In this document: piece after piece, positions 1 to 4,700 of the stretch
How the letters are laid out: each line of letters starts with the position of its first letter
How positions within the stretch are numbered: position 1 is the stretch's first letter
NCBI GenBank assembly: GCA_964517065.1
Contig: CAZFBK010000022.1
Span: forward strand, 1-11,642
Source of the DNA: CAYYYA01 sp964517065
Lineage (GTDB): Bacteria > Patescibacteriota > Patescibacteriia > UBA1558 > 2-01-FULL-52-15
Direction of reading: 5' to 3'
DNA: 11,642 nt
Translations under genes and position numbers: made by a program
The notes under the pieces: model-generated
The model's input: the letters and a program-made list of their open reading frames with translations, nothing else
Databases searched by the model: none
Told to the model about the DNA's origin: nothing

Positions 1-157
1 GATCAACTGCGGTTATGTGTAAAGTCGGTACAACCTCTAAAAGGAGCTTATCAATCTCGCCATCGAGGGCGCCTAGATCTAAAATATGATTTTCTGGCTC
101 TAACCCTTTGGCAAAAGCTTCTCTGAGTCGGACGGTTATTTGTCTAGACGTTTGCAT
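1..157 (-). CDS. Class I SAM-dependent methyltransferase, N-terminal fragment (cut by window edge)
   Basis: This leftward reading frame starts at an ATG (complement of 155-157) and runs off the left edge after 52 codons. Residues 25-34 read ILDLGALDGE, which fits motif I (hDhGxxxG) of the Rossmann-fold SAM-binding site. The segment ITAVD at 48-52 looks like the end of the next beta strand, whose acidic residue binds the ribose of SAM. An in-frame TAA lies upstream with no other start codon between, so this ATG is well fixed. No clear Shine-Dalgarno is seen, only an A-rich leader. It lies 73 bp downstream of the HAD hydrolase on the same strand, so co-transcription is possible. The substrate cannot be deduced because the C-terminal part is missing. 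The family call is good for the fold and weak for the function. Confidence 0.72.
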   Translation of the reverse strand, partial: MQTSRQITVRLREAFAKGLEPENHILDLGALDGEIDKLLLEVVPTLHITAVD

Positions 158-230
158 TATATTTTTTCTTATCTTGGAATCTAGGGTTAGTTATGGCTGC
201 ACCACCCAAAGCCTTGGCTCGGCTGAAAAC

Positions 231-851
231 TTACTGATAAAGATTCTCTTTCATCCATGGTTCGAACTGCTCATAGCTCTTATAAGGGAAAGTTGCTCCT
301 CCCTTGCTTTCAAAAGTTGTTCTTGCCTTGAGTGAATCATCAATAAGTAGTGCCTCCTTATAACTTGATATACCCAATTTTCTCATGGCTATGTCAAATA
401 ATCTCCCATTATCATCATGTTTCAATATCCCATAATCACAAGAATTAACAATCACGGGGAAAATATTTTCCAAATTATGATTTTTGATCGTAATCTTATT
501 CATCACATCCATGTTATTTGTCACAAGAGCAACTTTTCCGCCTTTTGAAAGAATAGTTTTTGCTAAATTAAGCAATCTGTTATCAATTTTCATGGCGTGG
601 ACACTTTCAATAAATAAATTTGAAAGCTCGTCAAAGTCTATACCGGTGTTGTCACAAATAAATTTATTTACATCATCGGCAGTTAGCTTACCTCGCATCC
701 ATTTGTCAGGCACATCGCTACCTTTAGAAAAAACTTTTGTATTTATAAAATCATAAACCGCTGGATAAGGTACTTTTACATTTGTATAAAAATGGTCATG
801 GCACAGAACACCATCAAAATCAAAAATTATGGTTTTATAGTCGGTGTTCAT
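231..851 (-). CDS. HAD-superfamily hydrolase (phosphatase-like), 206 aa
   Basis: This is a complete cytosolic protein with all four haloacid dehalogenase motifs. Motif I is FDFDGVL at residues 10-16, with nucleophile D11 and general acid D13. Motif II is VTNN, with T111. Motif III is the lysine K144 in GILKHDD. Motif IV is LLIDDS, with D171 and D172 for magnesium. Residues of about 20-90 between motifs I and II are mostly helical and fit a C1 cap, so this resembles subfamily I (phosphoglycolate or sugar-phosphate phosphatase type). The length is normal for the family. The substrate is not readable from sequence. No signal peptide is present. The leader has a TATAAAAT-like -10 (complement of 888-895) but no good -35, and tRNA-Gly lies 82 bp upstream on the same strand, so read-through from the tRNA promoter is an alternative. 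Confidence 0.9.
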   Translation of the reverse strand: MNTDYKTIIFDFDGVLCHDHFYTNVKVPYPAVYDFINTKVFSKGSDVPDKWMRGKLTADDVNKFICDNTGIDFDELSNLFIESVHAMKIDNRLLNLAKTILSKGGKVALVTNNMDVMNKITIKNHNLENIFPVIVNSCDYGILKHDDNGRLFDIAMRKLGISSYKEALLIDDSLKARTTFESKGGATFPYKSYEQFEPWMKENLYQ

Positions 852-933
852 TGCCCCAGAGGGTAAATGTATGAATTAAAGAATCTTATTTTATACCGAG
901 GCTTCTGGCAGCACCCTTCGTTAATGCGAATGG

Positions 934-1007
934 TGGAGCGGGTAGCGGGAATCGAACCCGTATCTTATCCTTGGGAAGGACACATTCTACCACTGAACTA
1001 TACCCGC
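934..1007 (-). tRNA. tRNA-Gly, anticodon CCC, with encoded CCA
   Basis: The complement folds into a full cloverleaf. The acceptor stem is GCGGGTA/TACCCGC with discriminator T, followed by CCA encoded at 934-936. The D stem is GTTC/GAAT with loop AGTGGTA. The anticodon stem TGTCC/GGATA encloses loop TTCCCAA, giving anticodon CCC (complement of 973-975), which reads GGG. The T loop is TTCGATT. G1-C72, C2-G71 and U73 match glycine identity. The outermost T-stem pair (49-65) is an A-C mismatch if a five-pair T stem is assumed; the rest pairs well. Total length is 74 nt including CCA. Having the CCC isoacceptor implies at least one further glycine tRNA elsewhere in the genome. Confidence 0.96.
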
Positions 1008-1019
1008 TTGATTGTTGCT

Positions 1020-1048
1020 AGTATAAGGAATGTCGGTAAATAAATCCA
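1020..1048 (-). promoter_or_regulatory. Possible promoter of tRNA-Gly
   Basis: On the leftward strand a TATACT hexamer (complement of 1020-1025) matches the sigma70 -10 at 5 of 6 positions. It sits 12 nt before the mature 5' end of the tRNA, so transcription would begin within a few bases of the tRNA. The hexamer 17 nt further upstream, TGGATT (complement of 1043-1048), matches the -35 at only 3 of 6. The -10 is credible by position; the -35 is weak. Confidence 0.42.
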
Positions 1049-1055
1049 GCAGCAA

Positions 1056-1101
1056 CTGTCATTGCGAGACCAGCCCCACGTGGTCGAAGCAATCTGTCAT
1101 T
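1056..1101. repeat. Palindromic intergenic repeat of the ATTGCGAG...GAAGCAAT type
   Basis: ATTGC (1061-1065) pairs with GCAAT (1089-1093), and GACCA (1068-1072) pairs with TGGTC (1081-1085), giving a two-segment hairpin with a small internal loop. The 8-bp direct repeat CTGTCATT flanks it on both sides (1056-1063 and 1094-1101), overlapping the left arm. From memory, intergenic palindromes with CATTGCGAG and GAAGCAATCT ends are dispersed in many unrelated bacterial genomes. This copy has the same ends with its own core. It could be a non-autonomous mobile repeat. The structure is seen directly; the family link is from memory. Confidence 0.65.
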
Positions 1102-1124
1102 AATCTCCAGTCTTTCTACCATTC

Positions 1125-1144
1125 ACCGCTACGCGCGGAGCGGT
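1125..1144. repeat. Short inverted repeat at left edge of GC-rich island
   Basis: ACCGCT (1125-1130) and AGCGGT (1139-1144) form a perfect 6-bp stem around an 8-nt loop ACGCGCGG. It overlaps by two bases the next, larger stem, so the two could form alternative structures. Confidence 0.55.
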
Positions 1145-1194
1145 CAGGGACCAGAGGGCTCAAAGTTCCGAAGCCCGCCCTCTAGGCCCCTGAC
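1143..1194. repeat. Large GC-rich stem-loop, two perfect 7-bp arms
   Basis: The outer arm GTCAGGG (1143-1149) is perfectly complementary to CCCTGAC (1188-1194). The inner arm AGAGGGC (1153-1159) is perfectly complementary to GCCCTCT (1177-1183). Small asymmetric internal segments (3 and 4 nt) separate them, and the apical loop is 17 nt. No T-run follows on either strand, so it is not an ordinary intrinsic terminator. A structured RNA, protein-binding cruciform or recombination site are possibilities; I cannot choose between them. Confidence 0.65.
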
Positions 1195-1204
1195 AACCCC
1201 TACT

Positions 1205-1230
1205 CCCGGCACGTGCCCTTCGGCCGGGCA
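1205..1230. repeat. Overlapping competing hairpins
   Basis: CCCGGC (1205-1210) pairs with GCCGGG (1223-1228), while TGCCC (1214-1218) pairs with GGGCA (1226-1230). The two stems share bases and cannot coexist, so this is a possible two-state element or simply GC-rich palindromic sequence. Confidence 0.5.
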
Positions 1231-1237
1231 GGCCGTT

Positions 1238-1257
1238 CTTGGTATATAGAGACCAAA
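1238..1257. repeat. Small inverted repeat closing the GC-rich island
   Basis: TTGGT (1239-1243) and ACCAA (1252-1256) pair around an 8-nt AT-rich loop. It follows directly on the preceding hairpins and marks the return to AT-rich sequence. Confidence 0.42.
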
Positions 1258-1275
1258 GCCTATGATTTAAAAGAG

Positions 1276-1284
1276 TTATCCATA
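1276..1284 (+). promoter_or_regulatory. DnaA-box-like nonamer TTATCCATA
   Basis: The nonamer differs at one position from the DnaA box TTATCCACA. On its own such a match is expected by chance in AT-rich DNA. It is listed because two further same-orientation sites lie in this intergenic region. Confidence 0.3.
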
Positions 1285-1352
1285 AAAGGTATTATCCCTT
1301 GACTCTCGATTGCAGGGAATTTTTAAAAAAGCCTCCGGGGCTAAAATTTTAA

Positions 1353-1384
1353 CAAAGAGAAAACACGCGGACGGGTTTTCTTTG
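1353..1384. repeat. A/T-armed hairpin
   Basis: GAAAAC (1359-1364) pairs with GTTTTC (1375-1380) around a 10-nt GC-rich loop. CAAA (1353-1356) extends the stem with TTTG (1381-1384) after a 2-nt bulge. It lacks the terminal T-run and gene context of a terminator in either direction. Confidence 0.45.
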
Positions 1385-1391
1385 GAAAGAT

Positions 1392-1422
1392 GGAGGAGGA
1401 AGGGAGTGGGTGGTGGTTGGGG
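1392..1422 (+). other. G-rich tract with quadruplex potential
   Basis: Eight runs of two to four guanines occur in 31 bases (three of them GGG or longer, at 1402-1404, 1408-1410 and 1419-1422), and no cytosine appears on this strand between 1381 and 1426. Such spacing allows a two-tetrad G-quadruplex. No reading frame explains the bias. Confidence 0.5.
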
Positions 1423-1457
1423 TGTTCTTTGACAAAGGTTGTCGGCGTGTTTGGTTT

Positions 1458-1470
1458 CCAGCTAGGCTGG
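1458..1470. repeat. Tight hairpin CCAGC-tag-GCTGG
   Basis: A perfect 5-bp stem (1458-1462 with 1466-1470) encloses a 3-nt loop. It lies 12 nt before a second dyad. Confidence 0.45.
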
Positions 1471-1481
1471 AGATGTTTGGT

Positions 1482-1495
1482 GACTGTGTACAGTC
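1482..1495. promoter_or_regulatory. 14-bp dyad, operator-like
   Basis: GACTGT (1482-1487) and ACAGTC (1490-1495) are perfect inverted arms separated by two bases. Close arms like these suit a dimeric DNA-binding protein better than an RNA hairpin. The spacing does not fit the LexA box CTGT-N8-ACAG. It lies about 230 bp upstream of the rightward promoter, so a role in its control is speculative. Confidence 0.35.
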
Positions 1496-1548
1496 TTGAG
1501 AAAGAGCGAAGCGTATTGCTTACATAGTTATAATAGCTTGATATCTGA

Positions 1549-1557
1549 TTATCCGCA
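1549..1557 (+). promoter_or_regulatory. DnaA-box-like nonamer TTATCCGCA
   Basis: This nonamer has one mismatch to TTATCCACA and the same orientation as the neighbouring sites at 1276 and 1640. Confidence 0.33.
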
Positions 1558-1582
1558 AGTGTACTAAGGTTAGCTTATAAAT

Positions 1583-1616
1583 AGAAGTTGGGAGTTGGAA
1601 GTTAGGAGTTAGAAGG
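1583..1616 (+). repeat. Tandem heptamer repeat, consensus RGRAGTT
   Basis: Four consecutive heptamers, AGAAGTT, GGGAGTT, GGAAGTT and AGGAGTT, run from 1583 to 1610. A degenerate fifth (AGAAGG) ends the array. They can also be read as two 14-bp units. The strand is almost free of C. The array sits 24 bp left of the perfect DnaA-box match. It could be an iteron-like protein-binding array or a small slippage-prone repeat. Confidence 0.6.
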
Positions 1617-1639
1617 GGGTGCGAGAGCGATTGAAGAAG

Positions 1640-1648
1640 TTATCCACA
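1640..1648 (+). promoter_or_regulatory. Perfect DnaA-box match TTATCCACA
   Basis: This is an exact match to the high-affinity DnaA binding nonamer. It is followed by AT-rich sequence from about 1649 to the gene start at 1798. DnaA binding here could serve an origin, a DnaA-titration site or transcription control; without dnaA or dnaN nearby the origin reading is uncertain. Confidence 0.45.
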
Positions 1649-1725
1649 GTTTATTCAAAATTGTAAGGAATTAGCTTCTTGTCCGTCTCATAGTGGCTTA
1701 TATTAGCAATTTTTGGTCTAAACTC

Positions 1726-1754
1726 TTGCAATTAGGTCAAAAATGTGCTATAAT
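1726..1754 (+). promoter_or_regulatory. Strong sigma70-type promoter for the first FN3 gene
   Basis: The -35 TTGCAA (1726-1731) and consensus -10 TATAAT (1749-1754) are separated by an ideal 17 bp. A TG one base before the -10 (1746-1747) makes it an extended -10 promoter. Transcription would start near 1761, leaving an A-rich leader of about 37 nt without a Shine-Dalgarno sequence before the ATG at 1798. Confidence 0.85.
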
Positions 1755-1797
1755 GTTACTAAGTTAGCCTAAAATAAACATAAAAAAGCACACAATT

Positions 1798-4700
1798 ATG
1801 CTCAAACGACATCTAATACCTGCCACATTTTTGGGTGTTTTTTTATTTTTAGGCCTCTTATTACCAACTTTTGGAGTGGAAGCGGGTGCTATCAACGGCT
1901 CGGCTGTATACTATGTACCACCGAAGCCTTTGAATCAGACTAACACTAATTTTTTGACTCAACATTTCACCTCTGTGATCACTGGTCGTTACGATATGTC
2001 ATATGGTGATGCTCAGGCAATACGTGCTAATAATCCTAATTTCAAATTTTATAACTACGAATCATTAACGGATAGTTATCATGTATCAGATGACGCACGC
2101 TTGGCACAGACTGCTGCTAGTTTGGGTGTAGACCCAGAAGAAGCTTATCTGCATTATTGGGATGACACTTCAGTTACACTTCAGGGAGTTACTTCTATAA
2201 TTCCGGGATGGGGTGGCGGAAGTGCTACAGATCCAAAACAAGCTCGAGTACCTGTATATTATGGGGATTTAAGTCGTCGTGCAACAAATTTTTCTACCCC
2301 TGCAGCGATGGCTTTGCAGAATAAATTTATTTCTGAGAATGCTTTTAATACTCCTTACGCTTCTAATATTTATCCGGATGGAATCTTCGCCGATAACGCC
2401 AGTCCTGTACTCTATAATATGGGCACCATTAATTCCGGCGGACATGTGCGAGAGACTCCAGGACATATATTGATTGAAGCCGGCTCCTCGACTCCTTTTC
2501 AAACCTGGTATTGGAATACGAATTTCAAACCTTTTCTTACCCAGTTTAAAATCTATCTTGATAATGCTGCTTCATGGACACCAGATCATAAACCCAAAGA
2601 GTTAATGTTAAATATTGCTAATACCTGGACTGACAGCCTTGCCACTGCTCAAACTGGTCACAGCGTTTTCATGGAATTTCAATATGATCCGATTCGCAAT
2701 AATGATGATACAGATGCTAACGGAAATTTAGTAGGAACAGGATCGGTGATGGAGGCCTATCGCCGTGATTCCTTAGCCGCTGCTAATGGAATGACGAGTT
2801 TCTACGAATCGAATATGACTCAGTCTGCGAACGGTTCAAGTATCTCACGGCTTGATGCTATGATGGGAGGTTTGGCGTATTATTTGACTGCCCGTACTGC
2901 GAATTCTCAATACTATAACTTTGGTGATATGCCGTCACCTGATACCAGTATTTATTCTAGTCCGACTGGTACGTGGATTGGAGATCACTGGGCTAATTTC
3001 ATGGATGTGGCAGAGCAGCAATTGGGTAATCCTATTGGAGCGCCAGTACAGCTGTCAACAGGCGTCGACCCAGAAGGTCACAAATATAGAATTATTGGAC
3101 GGGAATATAGTAATGGCTACGCCATGGTGCGAGCCCGAGGAAACTGGAATCAAGGTCCTACGGCTGGTTCGGCTACAACGATAACCTTACCTCGTTCTTT
3201 GAGACCAGTCGACGTTAATGGTGTTATTGGGTCAGCTACTACTCAAACCACGATGCGCAATGGTCAGGGTAAGTTTTTCCTTAATGCTTCTGGTGGCGGA
3301 CCGGCAGATACTACTCCACCAGCAGCGGTCACTGATCTGGCGGTGAGTGGTTTATCAGCTTCCAGCATTAGTTTGACCTGGACCTCTACGGGTGATGATG
3401 GTTCCGCCGGTACTGCTGCCAGCTATGATCTGCGTTATTCAACCTCACCTATTACTTCAGCGAACTTTGGCAGCGCTACCACGGTCAGTAATGAACCGAT
3501 CCCCGGAGCCACAGGCAGTACGCAATCAATGACGGTCAGTGGGTTGAGCGCCAGCACACAGTACTATTTTGCTCTGCAGGTCAGTGACGAAGTCCCAAAC
3601 GTTTCATCTTTGTCTAATATTGCCAACGGTACAACCTCAGCTGCTTCTGCTCCGGATACAACACCGCCTTCTGCGGTAGCCAATTTAGCAGTAACAGGTA
3701 CGACTTCAGCCTCTGTTAGTTTGTCTTGGACAGCGACTGGCGACGATGGCTCTGTCGGTAGTGCAACTAGTTATGATTTGCGCTACTCAACTTCAGTAAT
3801 TACGTCCGCTAATTTTGGCAGCGCTACGGCTGTCAGTGGTGAACCGACACCGGCACTATCCGGCACAGCTCAATCAATGACCGTGAGCGGCTTGAGCGCC
3901 AGCACTCAATATTATTTTGCTATCAAAGCTAGTGACGAGGTTGCCAATAGTTCTCTAATTTCTAATGTACCGAATGGTACTACTGCAGCTGCTTCCGGTG
4001 GCGGTACAGATACTACACCACCAGCGCAAGTTTCCAATTTAGCTGCCAGTAACATTACATCCAGTAGTCTGACATTGAGTTGGACTGCACCCGGTGATGA
4101 TGGCTCTATCGGTACAGCGTCACGATATTTTTTGATGTTTTCTACTTCACCGATTGATAATGGAAATTTTTGGAGCGGCATGCCTATTAATTATGTACCG
4201 TTACCGACCGCGGCTGGTTCGGCTCAGAGTGTGAATGTCACAGGTTTAAATGCCAACACTACCTATTATTTTGCTTTGCGTACACGTGACGATGTCCCTA
4301 ATGATAGTGTGAACTCTAATATCGTATCTGCTAGTACTAGTGGTTTACCGACAAGCGGTGATGCTACAGCGCCAGCGGCTATCAATGATCTACGTCCGAC
4401 TTCAATCAGCTCAGGTACTGTAGTATTATCTTGGACCGCACCTGGTGACGATAATTGGTCCGGTACCGCTTCTACCTATGACACACGTTTTTCTACCAGT
4501 CCCATTACCTCTGCTAACTTCGCCGGTGCTAGCCAACTTAGCGGAGAACCTAATCCATCATCAGCTGGGACCAGCCAGTCGATGACTATTAGTAATCTTG
4601 GTAACGGCACCGTATATTATTACGCTATCCGCGTCGGTGATGAGGTGGTGAATTTTTCTTCAATTTCAAATGTTATCTCGGCGGCGGCTTCGAGTAATCC

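Larger units (their letters stand above)
1008..1797. other. 790-bp gene-free divergent intergenic region rich in secondary structure
   Basis: No protein-coding frame with a plausible product is present on either strand between tRNA-Gly and the first large FN3 gene. The left part (about 1120-1240) is a GC-rich island inside otherwise AT-rich spacer and is filled with successive inverted repeats. The middle has a long C-free, G-rich stretch and further small hairpins. The right part carries short tandem repeats, DnaA-box-like nonamers and a strong rightward promoter. I checked for RNase P RNA, tmRNA and SRP RNA hallmarks and did not find them, but an unrecognised structured RNA is possible. A replication origin or integration scar are alternatives. 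Confidence 0.8.

Noticed and set aside
108..756. Rightward frames overlapping the methyltransferase and HAD genes
   Set aside because: They have no domain or motif content and lie opposite genes with clear conserved motifs.
1330..1342. Leftward intrinsic terminator (AGCC-loop-GGCT followed by T's on the minus strand)
   Set aside because: The stem is only four pairs and there is no leftward gene upstream of it for it to terminate.
1482..1495. LexA/SOS box
   Set aside because: The arms contain CTGT and ACAG but are 2 bp apart instead of the 8 bp of the gamma-proteobacterial box, and no SOS gene is adjacent.
1529..1534. Second TATAAT as a promoter
   Set aside because: No acceptable -35 lies 16-18 bp upstream, the nearest TTGAGA is 27 bp away, and a much better promoter is found at 1726-1754.
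1008..1797. RNase P RNA, tmRNA or SRP RNA in the intergenic region
   Set aside because: I looked for their conserved core motifs on both strands and did not find them, although hairpins are abundant.
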